Shown one piece after another: positions 45,415 to 57,011 of a stretch of DNA of 64,000 nt. Below the pieces are notes generated by a model. The model saw only the letters and a program-made list of their open reading frames with translations, did not search any database and was not told where the DNA came from. The stretch comes from Pilasporangium apinafurcum (lineage: Eukaryota > Oomycota > Peronosporomycetes > Pythiales > Pythiaceae): contig BCKE01000043.1 of NCBI GenBank assembly GCA_001600495.1, positions 1 through 64,000 on the forward strand. The letters run 5' to 3'. The translations under genes were made by a program, and so were the position numbers. Numbering within the stretch: position 1 is the first letter of the stretch; the number at the start of each line of letters is the position of its first letter.

Positions 45415-45645
45415 TTTGTCGTCATCTTTCCGACCATTCTTGCTACCCTGTATGCACAGACAGCCCCAAGATCAACAAATACAAACATCCAGACACGCGA
45501 GCACATTGAGTTCTCTACAGTTGCAGCCTATAAGTTATTTTCGCATTAAATAGAGGCAACAACACACGACCATCACCTAATCAAGCAACTGAAAGCCGAT
45601 TTCCTAGCTATTGACAGCCAAAGAAATAATAGGAGCTTTCTCTGC

Positions 45646-47433
45646 TCATTCACCATCTGAGGAATACATCTCGTCCTCCTCTTCATCCTCGTCGTCATCG
45701 GAGCTGGTGTGCCAGTCTTCATCTTCTACTACGTGACCATCTCGAATTTGTTGCAAGCCCTGGGCTCGTCGCATACGTTCTTGATACACAGTCACGGCAA
45801 TGATGCGTTTGGCAGTAGCATTGTCCACGCTGTTGTCGCTGTACGAGATTTGCGACAGTACGGGACACACTAATTTGCCGATCGTTCTTCCTAACATTTC
45901 CATGCTTGAAGCCGTCAAGTAGTTCATTTCGATCCCTAAGAAACGTAGATTCCGAAGTTTTCCACTCTCCATTGCATAAAGAATGTGATGAAAGCACGAA
46001 TCGGTAATCGTATTGCCTCCTAAGCACAGCTCCATCAGATTTGGCGCACAGCCATCAGCCAACGCGTGACACAGTCGTCGAATGCCGTCTTCGCCGATAA
46101 AATTTCGTCGCAAATCCAACCGTGTGAGCTTTGGACAAACTTGAGACCGAAGCATCTGTGTCACCTTTGCGGCTCCGTAATCTCCAAAACTGTTGCCAGG
46201 CAAACAGAGTTCCTCTAATTGCGGACAGCATCCAAGCATCAAGTTGTTCAACAACACGTCCGCTTCACCATCAGCCTCTTCGTTAGTAAACAAACACGTC
46301 AAACCCAAGCGCGTGAGCTTTGGAAACGCATTCGTTCGTAGCTGTTCAGCCATATATAACACGATTCGCTCGTGATCGTCGTGCGTCACCACAAACCGCT
46401 GTGGACAATTGTTTGCGCGCATCGACAATTTCCCAAATGTCATACCGGCAGACAATGATTCGATCTCCAGGTGTTTTAGATGCACGCATTTCCTTAAGAT
46501 CGACGCACTACCTGTTCCTGGTGTTGTTAGTGCGATTTGCACAGCATTGCAACTCAGTTGCAGCGAATTCACCAACAGCGGCGCTATTGCATCGGCCGCA
46601 CGATTTACAGCGCGACACCGCATGATATCGACGCCGCTCACGTAGCTCCACACCAGATTTGCCATCTCATCGCCTTCACGAAACAACAGCGCGCCGAGTT
46701 CTACAAAACGCCGCGGGCGTTTGGCCTGCGGCTCCAGCTGTTGTTGTTGTTGTTGCATGTGCATGGCATTCATCTCGGATGAGATTTGCATTTCGTCTGC
46801 GGTTCGCTTATGGATTAAGTAACCGATGGTTGGTACCGATTGGGAGTCCGTTGGGGAGGAGGAAGGCGATGGAGACGCAGCAACCGGCGGCATCTGCCGT
46901 GTCAATGGAGAATCTTCCCCCATTCGTGGGCAGGAAGATCCGCATGTCTGAGGAGGGAGCAACCCTGCTCCATCACTCGATTGGATCTGCCTCCGGATTT
47001 TCTTGTTGACAATGCTGCTTGTCAGCGCCTGCACTCGACGCGTGAGGCTGTGGATGTTGTTGTATTCGAGCAGTGACGCGGCGTTCATAAACATCAGCAC
47101 TTCCAGTTTCCGCGCAAGTGCCCACGTCGTCATTGCTGCGTTGTTTACATCTGGTGAGTTCATATTTGATCCCCCAGCGGCAGCTGCACCATTGGCGTTG
47201 TTAGCCACCAATTGTGCGTTCCGCAGAAGTAGCTGGCCAATACAGCTGAGGATGTTGCGGCGCAGCGTCATGTGTTCGCGGCGTTGCCATGTGAGTGGCT
47301 TGGGAAGATTGACGGCATTAAAGACAGCATTGTTTGGGTGGATGCCCGGGGGCGGGAGCAGCGTGGTATCCATATGCAGAGGAAGTCTGCGCGCAGTTGT
47401 ATCCGCGTTTAAATGGCGCGGCAGCTGAGTCAT
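45646..47433 (-). CDS. Leucine-rich repeat (RNI-like) protein
   Basis: A single exon of 595 residues. The C-terminal half holds at least five RNI-type leucine-rich repeats (LTRLGLTCLF, LEELCLPGNSFGDYGA, LTRLDLRRNFIGEDGI, LMELCLGGNTITD, LRFLGIEMNYLT). Before them, around residues 250-290, is a segment that could be a degenerate F-box (MANLVWSYVSGVDIMRCRAV). The N-terminal 240 residues are rich in Asn, Ala, Ser and Gln, with a QQQQQ run. The protein ends in an acidic tail (DDDEDEEEDEMYSSDGE). LRR proteins of this kind act as adaptors; no partner can be named. Confidence 0.75.
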   Translation of the reverse strand: MTQLPRHLNADTTARRLPLHMDTTLLPPPGIHPNNAVFNAVNLPKPLTWQRREHMTLRRNILSCIGQLLLRNAQLVANNANGAAAAGGSNMNSPDVNNAAMTTWALARKLEVLMFMNAASLLEYNNIHSLTRRVQALTSSIVNKKIRRQIQSSDGAGLLPPQTCGSSCPRMGEDSPLTRQMPPVAASPSPSSSPTDSQSVPTIGYLIHKRTADEMQISSEMNAMHMQQQQQQLEPQAKRPRRFVELGALLFREGDEMANLVWSYVSGVDIMRCRAVNRAADAIAPLLVNSLQLSCNAVQIALTTPGTGSASILRKCVHLKHLEIESLSAGMTFGKLSMRANNCPQRFVVTHDDHERIVLYMAEQLRTNAFPKLTRLGLTCLFTNEEADGEADVLLNNLMLGCCPQLEELCLPGNSFGDYGAAKVTQMLRSQVCPKLTRLDLRRNFIGEDGIRRLCHALADGCAPNLMELCLGGNTITDSCFHHILYAMESGKLRNLRFLGIEMNYLTASSMEMLGRTIGKLVCPVLSQISYSDNSVDNATAKRIIAVTVYQERMRRAQGLQQIRDGHVVEDEDWHTSSDDDEDEEEDEMYSSDGE

Positions 47434-49360
47434 TTAGAGTGAAGATTAGCGTCTGAGGACGTTATACAAAACCGAAAAAGGAATGGGCCACTCGCGCACC
47501 GTTAAAGAGCGTCCCACACTGCTCGTGTGTTGACTTACTCCTTGCTGCGGCTGCTACGCTCTTGTGTCGGTCGTCGTCTCTCTCCGTCACTCTCTCCTTA
47601 GAATTCCACGCGCTGCTGCGTGCCTTTGCATCAAAGCGAGCGCGGTCGCTTTATTCAGCTCAGCTGTTTACGGAACTGGAGGTCATTACTCCTCCCGAGG
47701 TTTTTTATTTAATACTACTGGAATGTGTCAAAATATGTATTTAATGTCACCAACTCAAACCATTATCCGGATACTAGTATACAATTGGATATCGTAATCC
47801 TTATCATTACTAAAACGTTAAAGTAAAGAAATCATATGCCACAGCGTAATACAATCAATCGGTGGCACTAGCGTCTCGGTGCTGCACAAGGTGGGGTGAC
47901 ATCTAATTGGAGGAGACTGTCACATTGAGCAAAATTTTTTTCTCTTCTGTCAAAAGTATTTTCCAACGGCACAGTACAGTAGTTTTCCCATTCTCTTTTC
48001 TGTTACACGTGCAATTTTGTTAAAATGGAGTGCCACCACTCATGCTACTCGGCAACTGCCCCATGAATCAGGGATACGAGAAACAAAGAATCCACTTTCG
48101 TCCCAAGTAATATTGCATGACCAAATAAGCTCTTCATAGAACTCGATATGCGCTGAGTCAGCGGGCAACTCGATCATCTTCAACGACGTGCAAGATGTGC
48201 ATTCTTCCACAAATCTTTTCACGAATCTGGAAGAGCAGCAAGAAATAGAAAACGTTGTCGGATTACCGCATAGGCTACATGAACGATCACCAGTGTAAAA
48301 TATTAGGGACGCAAAGTTGTCTTACATACCAGGACATTTTCGCATCCAAATCATCATTTCCTCAGATACTTTACACATAATGAACTGTGTGCCCCACTTT
48401 AACTACGATTCACTGGAGATTCATTTTCTCACATAGAAAAAAATATTGTTAGCAAGCATTAACCTCAAAAGATCATATGAGATATCGAAAGTACCCCAGG
48501 GAGGACTTTCTGCTTTTTTTCTTTGGATCCGACCTGACCAGCAAAAACTAGATAACCACGGAGTAGGCATCGCCGACAACTGGACTCGATGACTAAGTGT
48601 TCATTCTTGAGAAAAATGTTTCTAATGTGATGTTTGCCTTTCTTTCGCACCGATACGCTTTCTGGACAATCACTTTGGTTTTCCACGCACTCGGTCTCCT
48701 CGGGCATGCACTGTCATGGTCTCACATTGTTCTTTCAAGAACAATGGTGCTAAAAAGAGCTCATTGCGGAGGATTCAACGCAAGTTTCTGGTTTTATCGA
48801 TAGGGGTTGCTTTGCATGTCAAAGTGTACTCTACAGGTAGGGATAGAATTAATAGAAAATTGCTGTTCGTAATCTATCCCAAATACTCTTATTTTGGCCA
48901 ATAATAGATACGAGATGTTTTAATTTTAATCCTTTAAGGCGTTTGTTACTTTAATTTCGGCTAATCAAACTGTATTTATCTAACAACCAATGGCAAGAGC
49001 TCGATTGAGAGCCTTCGAAAATGATCTTTATAGTGGACTTTTAGTACAAAAATCTAGTGAAAAAGTAACGGAAATTGGAATTTTGAAGTTATAATCCGCT
49101 AAACTTTGATGGTTAGGGTTTTTAAATTGGTGATTTGTATTACCGGCCAACTCTCCATTTAATTAACAGCTTTTCTTTCTGTTTCCACTAGTATTTTTGG
49201 GAAATTTTAAACATGTTAACTGTTATTTTAACAGTTAAGTTAGAATTACCGACTACCGGAGAACTTCAACCATCATTCAGAGCGCTGAGGAGTGGAAGAA
49301 CGGACCGCTCCTGGTGCAACTGCAGATTCTCTCGGGGAGAGTAAAGAGAAGACGACGGCA
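47434..49360. other. Gene-free gap with repeat copy 3
   Basis: About 1.9 kb without a supported gene. 48469-48840 is a copy of the dispersed repeat: its left part matches 37726-37840 and its right part, reversed, matches 4578-4790. On the minus strand it keeps an 80-codon frame with ECVENQSDCPESVSVRKKGK, so the family once encoded a protein. 47434-48000 probably contains the LRR gene promoter, and 48900-49360 the lipase promoter. Confidence 0.5.
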
Positions 49361-50618
49361 ATGCGCCACTGGTGCGTTCGCGATCACTTGATATTGCTAG
49401 CAGTTACGCTGGTGGTGGCGCTTGGATGCTATCTTTCCCTTGATATCCACCTGACCGACCCCGTCGTGACACAATATTTACGCTTGTCTGCATTGGATCC
49501 TCCCCTCGTACGTATCCTTTCTCATCTACATCTACTTATAGATGCTTTTCCCACCTAACCATACATGATATTTACTCAAATGTTGTTTATGGTATCCATG
49601 AAACTCGTTCGTTGTTTGCACTCTTAGCGTACGTTATTACAGTACCAACAATGATTACTGTGCCAATATATTGCAATCAACTTTGTCTGACACGCGCTCT
49701 TTTATTGTGCGATTGTGTATTTGTGTTGCAGTTGACGATTCTCCAGCACCATATACCGCAATCGGACAATATAACGCCACCACTGCGCTTTATTTGGCCC
49801 ACATCACCTCCGTCTCGTATTGTCAACAAGAGCATATTCGCAATTGGAGCTGCTCACCATGTGGATTGGTGGATCCACTAAGCAGCGTACAGGTTGTAGA
49901 AGACACAAGAGATAATTTTCAGGGTCTCGTGGGCTTCTCCAAGGCTTACAATGCCGTTATTGTGGCGTTCCGCGGCAGTATGGACTTGTTAAATTGGATC
50001 GATAACTTCACATTTATCAAGAAACGCGCCTACATAGCCTATCCAAACGCAGAAGTGCACGAAGGCTTTTATTGGGTATATCGCTCCGTTGCAAAACAAG
50101 TTGTGCCTGCTGTGCGCAAACTGTTGCAGATTCATCCCAATGCTTCCTTGCTCATCTCTGGCCATTCCTTGGGCGGTGCCGTTGCTATGCTTTGTACATT
50201 CGAGCTACAGTACTTAGAGAACATTACAGTCACCGCCGTGTACACGTATGGGGAGCCACGAGTAGGGAATTCCTATTTTGGTGCGCTGATGAATCAGTCC
50301 AAGGCGCATATCTTTCGCCTCACGCATTTTCGCGATGTGGTCCCTCATCTTCCACCCAAATGGATCGGCTTTGAGCATACAGTCCAAGAGGTAAGTCTTG
50401 GGAACTTCGTAAGATACAGCAGGCATTTGTGAATGTTTAACGTCCTGGATTTATCTACTTAGATTTTCTACGACGAATTTTCATCGAACTTCCAAGTCTG
50501 CAGTCCAGACAATGGTGAAGATCCCACTTGTTCTGATACGTGTTCTCCGTTCGGTTGCACCAGTGTCGTCGACCACCTCACGTATTTGAACATCACAATG
50601 AGTCATCTTCTGTGCTAA
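49361..50618 (+). CDS. Class 3 (fungal-type) lipase, membrane-anchored
   Basis: Three exons (49361-49511, 49732-50390, 50463-50618) give 321 residues. A hydrophobic segment at residues 9-29 (HLILLAVTLVVALGCYLSLD) is a signal anchor, so the enzyme faces the secretory lumen or cell exterior. The lipase fold shows VIVAFRGSMDLLNWIDN (oxyanion side), the nucleophile elbow ISGHSLGGAVA with the catalytic Ser, YTYGEPRVGN, and the acid and base residues in HFRDVVPHLP and VDHLTYL. Several N-glycosylation sites (NAT, NWS, NFT, NIT) and a cysteine-rich tail (CSPDNGEDPTCSDTC) fit secretion. The first donor used is the second of two overlapping GT sites, because only that one keeps frame. Confidence 0.85.
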
Positions 50619-50888
50619 CTTGTAGTCTAATGTAATTCATTTTAGAGCAATGAGCAACCGCTTTTTAGATTTTGCGTGATGGTTCGGTTCTTCTCTGGAT
50701 CGCGGGTTCCTGCGTTTTTATATATGACTCATGATGCATCGCATGCAAAGCACCTAGAGGCTATTTTCGTCCTCGACATCATCACCGAAGCCAAGATGCG
50801 ACTTTTTGTGTGCTATTGCTATAAGAGAACTTCTCTTGAAGCACGTCCCTGTTGACATTCAATCCGCGCAGCTGTCATAGAATACAAC

Positions 50889-52953
50889 ATGGGCAAATCC
50901 CCGGGGCTGAGATTGCAAGCGTCTATTGTACAAGACAACATACCAATAGAGATCTTACCAGGTTTGTTTGTCGGATCCGTTCACACAGCATTCAACATTG
51001 ATGCACTCAAAGAACACAAAATCTCCCACATCCTCAACCTCGCTGGTAATTATGCGACTTTCCCGGATGACTTTATCTATCTGAGCATGAGCATCCGCGA
51101 CAAAGAGTATTCCAATCTGTTGAGCTGCATACCAATTGCTACAATCTTCATTGAAGCTGGAATCAAGCACGGTGGTGTCCTTGTGCACTGGTATGATTGG
51201 ATTATTATTCGCTTATAATAGGATTTGCATAACTGACTCTTAGATGAACGTATTCGTGTAGTGCGGGTGGTCGCTCTCGCTCTCCAGCAATTATCATGTC
51301 GTACCTCATGATAAGGGATAGCGTCTCGTATAATGCGGCGTTTTCTCAAGTCAAAGAACTTAGACCGGTTATCTCGTTGAACGCTGGCTTTGAAGCTCAA
51401 TTGAAAATGCTGGAAAAAGCGAACGGTGATGTCTTTTGTGCGCATCAGTTTCTGCTCCAACATACAATGTCGGTTCTTGCGCAGCAGCGTCGTGACGGCT
51501 CGTTTCTGGACAAAGCATCGCTCAAGAAACGACGACAGCAGCACCAGCAACCATTCCCATGCACGCCGCGATCACGAAATGCTGCTGCTAATACTAATGA
51601 CTCCTCTACCTGTTCAACCCTTGCATCATGCTGTGATGAACGAGGGATGCTGGATGGAAAGATTCCCAGCGGATTTTGTCTATCAGTGCCGACAAATTCG
51701 AAACTCCCCCAATTCATTCCAGCACTTCGATCGATGGGGACATTGTTTGGCTGCAAAGCGTGTGGTAAGCATTTGTTTTGCTCCAGTGCAATCATACAGG
51801 TAGATACGGACAAAGGAGAATGTACACAAGGGAAAGATGGAGACCACAACGAAACCCACTCCCAAGATATATCGGCAGAACTTCAGGTTGCAGCGAAATC
51901 AATAGAGAACAGGACTGTGACCATGGGAGAAACACACGGGGAGACATCTATAGGGCCAACATCTGACGCAGAAACCAAGAAAAACAAGCCACTACTCGCG
52001 AAGCTTCGCTTGCGTCCACAAAAACTCAATATTAGTAAACCAGGACTATTGACTGAAGTGAAAACAGCCAACAGTGCTCCATCAACTCCAGTAGCGTTTC
52101 TGAAAACAGAACGACCGATCCAGCTGGAGCGTGCTCTAACACCAAATTCACGGCACGTCGGTAATGTCCTGAGGAGTTTAAAACGGGAAATATTGACATC
52201 CAATGACCTGAAATCCGGTAGTAAAGTTGACAAGTTCCATCCGAGCTCCACTACAAAGAAAAACAACTTTTCTCAAAAGTCTACAGAAGGCTTCTGGCGT
52301 GCATTGGCATCCTTTAAAGCCTCGAAACGGATCTTTAAGGAATCTTCCAGTGAGAAACACCGCGCTAGTGATTCAACAAGTGAGTTGAAAAAGACAGTTA
52401 AAGGTTCCATCGAAACGGATGGTGGTGATACGCCATTGTGCAGCGATGCACAATGGGCTCAGCGACCAACTAATCCATCGATATGGGAGAACTGCATCTA
52501 TCAAATTATTAGCTGCAGCAATCGGGAAGACAACGCGATACGTTATCGCATGGCAACAGTTATCGATACAGACGCCATGATCATGGAAGCCCTAACCAGC
52601 AAAGAGCAATGGTCTGTGGAATCACAGCCCTGGTTTCTTGATGATGTACAAGCCGGGTCCAATGGGGTTATTCACTGTCCGAACGCTGACTGTCACGCGA
52701 TAGTTGGTGAATATCGATGGGAAGACACAAGGTAAGAAGCTGCTTGGTGTGTGCTAGTTTATGTTCGTCTTTGAACTCACGTTTCTTTGTTATGCGACGA
52801 TGCAGGTGTACCGTAGGGGAGCTAATCACACCTATGTTTCAAATCAACAAAACTGCAATCCAGTTACAAGGGATTCTTACGTCTCAGCCCGACAAGGTTA
52901 CCGACTATGGTGTTTCGAATTGCAGCAGCTCATTTCGAAATGGACGTCATTGA
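50889..52953 (+). CDS. DUSP12/YVH1-like dual-specificity phosphatase
   Basis: Three exons (50889-51190, 51262-52731, 52806-52953) encode 639 residues. The N-terminal phosphatase domain has EILPGLFVGSVHTAF and the signature HCAGGRSRSPA, formed across the first splice junction, with the catalytic Cys and Arg. The C-terminal zinc module typical of YVH1 is present: ISCSNRE... is followed by GVIHCPNADCHAIVGEYRW and CTVGELITPMFQI. YVH1/DUSP12 helps mature the 60S ribosomal subunit by releasing Mrt4, besides its phosphatase activity. The 300-residue insert between the two domains is low complexity and rich in Ser, Thr and Lys; human DUSP12 (340 residues) lacks it. Confidence 0.85.
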
Positions 52954-53215
52954 CGTTACTTTGGTGATGTACAGAACAGATAGCATAGGTTTCCAAATTA
53001 CTGATCGCCACAGTACCTGGTTAAAATTAATGCCAGTCCGAAAAGTGAACCAATTCACTATCACCATAGAGCGCTGCTTGTGGCACATCTTTCTTTACTG
53101 GTGAAGGACTTCGCTTTGTGTGTGGCTTGCTTATGTTCGGAAGCGGTATAAGCACGCTATTTTCATGTAGCTCACTGTCATGTGAGATACCACACAACTG
53201 AGAATCTTTGCCTGT

Positions 53216-54424
53216 CTATAACTGTGCAATGGAAATCCTTCGATTCACATTACCTTGCATCAGTGAGTCGTTCTCTTGATCGTGGGGTTGCGTCTTCCGA
53301 CAGTTCAAGCAAGTCCTGTAGGCACATGAAAGCATCTATAGAATTTCACGACTGAATATATGGAAGCCAAAATAAAGCTTCGAGCAAACCTTGTCTTCCA
53401 GCGATATGGATGCGGAAAGAGAAGCTTTGGTGGGAAGTGCGGATTTAGCCGCAGCAATTGGTTCAGGTTGCAAAATAAAATTTGGCTTCACATGGTTGCT
53501 CTATGCACACATCAACAATCATGATTGAATAATGACAGTAATAGCCAACAACCTCATTCGCTTTCGACCTGCTGGTTCGATCGGCGTTGCTTCCATGAAG
53601 CTTCAATCTACTCCCAGAAGCAAGCGTGAATATAACAAAAGACGAGAAAAAAACTGGGGTAGATGTACACATCGCTACCTCCGTTCTTAGTTGCTGGAGC
53701 GCATGAAAATCTTCATTAAATTTGGCTTGTCGTACTCCGGAGCTGTATTCTTGCAGGATCGATTCGAATATAGATGGGTCCGAGCTGAAAGGATAGTGAT
53801 GCGAAGGCGCACTGGTGTTGTTGTTATTGTAATAATTAGCATAGAACGAATGAGTCTGGTTGTCATGAAGATTGTGAGTGGATGGGAACTGGTTGTTCAT
53901 TTGTGAGTTCTTTGACGGCGAGAGATTGTTGGTGCTGCTGTGATACATTTCTGCTTCCATTTGAGGAATAGAGGCAGCTTTCTGAGGAGATTTTTCAGGT
54001 GATGGAAAAGATCTCTGATTTTGAGATTGCTGCTGGTTTATTTGGTCCTGTGATAACTGCAACTGCGGTTGTCGCTGTGGTCGCTGAGCATTCCGCTCTC
54101 TATCCTACACAGGACATCGCGCCATCATACTCTTGTTCAACAAACTTGCGGATAAATCTAGTGCATGGTTTCACGCTTTTACCATCAATTCCCGTTCAGC
54201 TTGCTGTTCTTGCAGCTTCCGCGCCTTCTCTTCCTCCGTTTTGGCATTCTTAAGTCGGATCTACAGCAGCTCAGCAATACAATAACATCAGAATGGCCAG
54301 TTCCACCTCAATACTGCACAGATAATACCTGCTCTTGTAGTTGCGCAGCATAGTCTCGCTGCTGATTCGCTTTTTCCTCGCGTTCCCAGTCGGATGCACC
54401 ATGAAGTACACTCCGTCGCGCCAT
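53216..54424 (-). CDS. Q/N-rich protein with N-terminal coiled coil, function unknown
   Basis: The first three exons (54424-54329, 54260-54183, 54104-53679) are well supported and start MARRSVLHGASDWEREEKAN. They hold a charged coiled coil (IRLKNAKTEEEKARKLQEQQ) and then a long Gln/Asn/Ser/Pro-rich stretch. The remainder is less certain: exons near 53607-53569 (IEASWKQRRSNQQ), about 53516-53396 and 53335-53216 join in plausible frames. The N-terminal coil resembles that of CSPP1-type or other centrosomal proteins, but this is weak. No catalytic domain is visible. Confidence 0.55.
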
Positions 54425-54623
54425 TATGGCTAACTTAACTGATCTGAAAAGTCATGATCACTGGCAGTAGTCATATTACTATCATTTTTTTGTTGTAAGA
54501 CACATACATTTACCAAGCTATTTTCTTACTACAACAACAGAATGCCCATCACCAGAATGAGCAGAAGAGAATGTGTCGCTCATTCACGTCAGTCATACAT
54601 TCACCAAAGGACTGGGAGTGCGC

Positions 54624-55773
54624 ATGTGGCGAACCCTGCATCCGCTTTTTTCGGTGTCTTCCAATACTCTTAGACGCCGCGCTATGAGCACGTCGGCCCG
54701 TTCGTCGATTCCCATCATCTCCCTGGACGACCCATCGGCGACGCAACGTGGGGACCTTGCCAAAGCCTTTGCGGAATTTGGCTGCTGCTACCTGACAGGC
54801 AAGTTCGTAAACAACGCGGCTGCTTTCATTTGATCCGTTAAATTTAACGCTAAACTCGTTGATAGGCCATGGTATCTCGGAGCTGCTAGAGAAATCTGTC
54901 TTGTCCAGCGCGCAGTCGTTCTTTTCACTACCTGAAGCATCGAAAGCATCCATCCCGGTGGTACAGAATGGCAAAGGTTTCACTCGTGGCTTTATCGGTA
55001 TTGGCAAAGAAAGCGGCAGTGCGGAACGTATTGAAGTGAAGGAGGCATTTTCCTATGGCTATGAATGGGAAAACAAAGATCAAAAGTTTGCGAACGGATT
55101 GCAGGGACAGAATGTGTGGCCAAGCGATAGCGACGAGTTCAATGGCAACCAACGCCAAGTGATGAACGAGTTCTTTACGAAAATGGTCGAGGCATCTCGT
55201 CAAGTGTCACGACATTTGTCGCAGTCGCTGTACGAGAACTCACAGTTCCTAGACGATTTCTGTCGTCAAGGTGACACAATCTCGATTATGCGACTCTTCC
55301 ACTATTTTCCGTATTCCAAGTTCGGCAAGCAGCTGCCCAAGGGCTTCAATGAGTTCATCGGCTCGAGTCCACACACCGACTGGGGTTTTCTGACACTCAT
55401 TCTGCAGGACCAGGTGGGTGGTCTGCAGATCTTCCACCAGAACGAGTGGGTCGATGTGCCTTACGTCCCCGGCACCATTGTCGCCAATGCGGGTGACTAC
55501 CTCTCACTCATCACCAACGGCCAATGTGTTTCGCCCGTACACCGCGTGATTGCTGATGATCGCGAACGCTACTCGATGGTGTTTTTCTACTATCCAGACT
55601 TTGACGCCGTCATTCCCTTTGCGAAAGGAAACAATGATGTGCGCATTGGTGGGAATCGCGGTGAACAAATGGAGGCGAAAGCATTTAACAACTTGCTCGA
55701 TGGCACGGTGCGTAACGTCGATGGCTGCTTTGGTGACTACATCATGGACAAATGGGCAGGCGTGCAGCGGTGA
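54624..55773 (+). CDS. 2-oxoglutarate/Fe(II)-dependent dioxygenase, IPNS-like
   Basis: Two exons (54624-54798 and 54866-55773) give 360 residues. The N-terminal DIOX_N domain (IPIISLDDPS; GCCYLTGHGIS) is followed by the 2OG-Fe(II) core. The iron ligands are His and Asp in SPHTDWGFLT and His in SPVHRV; the 2-oxoglutarate Arg lies in RYSMVFFYYP, nine residues beyond the distal histidine. The intron joining the exons starts GC (GCAAGT), because only that site completes the conserved TGHG motif. The first 30 residues (MWRTLHPLFSVSSNTLRRR) look like a mitochondrial presequence. The group includes isopenicillin N synthase, ACC oxidase and many plant and fungal oxidases; the substrate is not predictable. 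Confidence 0.85.
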
Positions 55774-56129
55774 TGATGCACTTTGTTGCAAGACAAGACT
55801 GGTGTGCTTAATGAAGGCATGCAGATAGACTTAATGCGGGCATTGGCTTGAGAGATATGGCCGCCGTTGAGGATTTAGCATGGTATTTGGATGTAGTTGG
55901 AAATCCTGCAAATAGAAAAAAGATATTTGCAACATTTGCTGTATTTACTATGAAGTGCTGCGTTCTTCTGTACAAATTCATGGCAACGACTAACAGGGCA
56001 ATCTTTGTCAGTTGCTCAGAAGTATTCTCCGAATACCACAGAATATCTATAAGAATGATCTCGCCGTATCCACTATAGATGAAGGAGCGCCCCAGTGCGT
56101 TTGTCAAACTGTATCGTCATTATTACCAG

Positions 56130-56312
56130 TCATGATAGCGCTAAGGATTGCTCATATAAAGAAATTTTATCCAGTAGAGATGTCGAAGAAGAGGTCTCTG
56201 GATTCAAATGAATCAATGACACTCTCAAAATTTCATTTCCTGAAATCAGTTGGACTACGGTGATTTCCTGGGCGCAGATTGGACTGCCAAGCAAAACGAG
56301 TAACAACAGCAT
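56130..56312 (-). CDS. Small secreted-protein-like ORF
   Basis: A 60-codon frame starting MLLLLVLLGSPICAQEI has a good signal peptide with likely cleavage after Ala14. The rest matches nothing I know. It may be the first exon of a longer gene running toward 55830, where another hydrophobic frame exists, but I found no convincing splice pair. It lies just downstream of MDM35 on the same strand and could also be part of its 3' untranslated region. Confidence 0.25.
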   Translation of the reverse strand: MLLLLVLLGSPICAQEITVVQLISGNEILRVSLIHLNPETSSSTSLLDKISLYEQSLALS

Positions 56313-56397
56313 CGCCAGACAGTTGATTGATGTTCCATTATGCTTATATGAGAGTAGATAGCAGGGGCTAACAAAATCGATCGCTGCTCTTCAGTGT

Positions 56398-56883
56398 TTA
56401 CTTTACGGTTCCGTCCTGTGTTTCCTTTGGTGTGGCATTTGCTGCTGCTGCTGCGTCTGTGGATCGAGACCATCGTTTTTTTAATTCTGGGTTCATGACC
56501 GACTTGATGCTCTCCACCAATTGCTTGTCCTTGTCTAACTCTTTCTGTACGCACAGAGAACATCGTAAGAAAGGCCCACTTCTGGTAGAGTTTATGAATA
56601 ATAGACATAGCATGTACCAGAAAGCACTTGGTATACGCTTTGTACTCTTCCTGGCATCCAACCTGCCCATTCGCCTTGTTCTGGAGGAAGACATCGGTGT
56701 ACCACTGATCAAAGCAATGGTCGTATCTGTACAAGTATCGGGAATGTTAATGGCGTGCGGCACACATGCATCCATAAATGCTATATTTATAATTGTTTTA
56801 TACGAGCGCACGTACGCGGCTTTCTTCTGCCAGCATCCTGGATCCTCCGCTTCCTCTCTGGTAGCTTTGTGCGCGTCGGCCAT
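56398..56883 (-). CDS. MDM35/TRIAP1-like twin CX9C protein
   Basis: Three exons (56883-56816, 56726-56618, 56544-56398) join to 107 residues. Splicing creates the first CX9C motif across the exon 1-2 junction (CWQKKAAYDHC). It is followed by FDQWYTDVFL and the second motif CQEEYKAYTKC, as in Mdm35/TRIAP1. These proteins sit in the mitochondrial intermembrane space, are imported by Mia40, and partner PRELI/Ups proteins to carry phosphatidic acid or phosphatidylserine between the two membranes. The C-terminal 45 residues after the motif are variable and charged. The N-terminal 20 residues precede the fold and are acidic. Confidence 0.85.
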   Translation of the reverse strand: MADAHKATREEAEDPGCWQKKAAYVRSYKTIINIAFMDACVPHAINIPDTCTDTTIALISGTPMSSSRTRRMGRLDARKSTKRIPSAFWYMLCLLFINSTRSGPFLRCSLCVQKELDKDKQLVESIKSVMNPELKKRWSRSTDAAAAANATPKETQDGTVK

Positions 56884-57011
56884 GCTGATAACTGAAATCT
56901 CTTTCTAGAGCTCCTCAGATTTGGGACACAGCGCTCTATTCAAGACGTGATCAAGTGTCTGGACTATACGAACATGCATACTAGTACTACATTAAGAGCG
57001 CTCTCATCTGT

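Noticed and set aside
45719-46027. Minus-strand frame overlapping the LRR gene
   Set aside because: It is a shadow of the LRR coding sequence in another frame.
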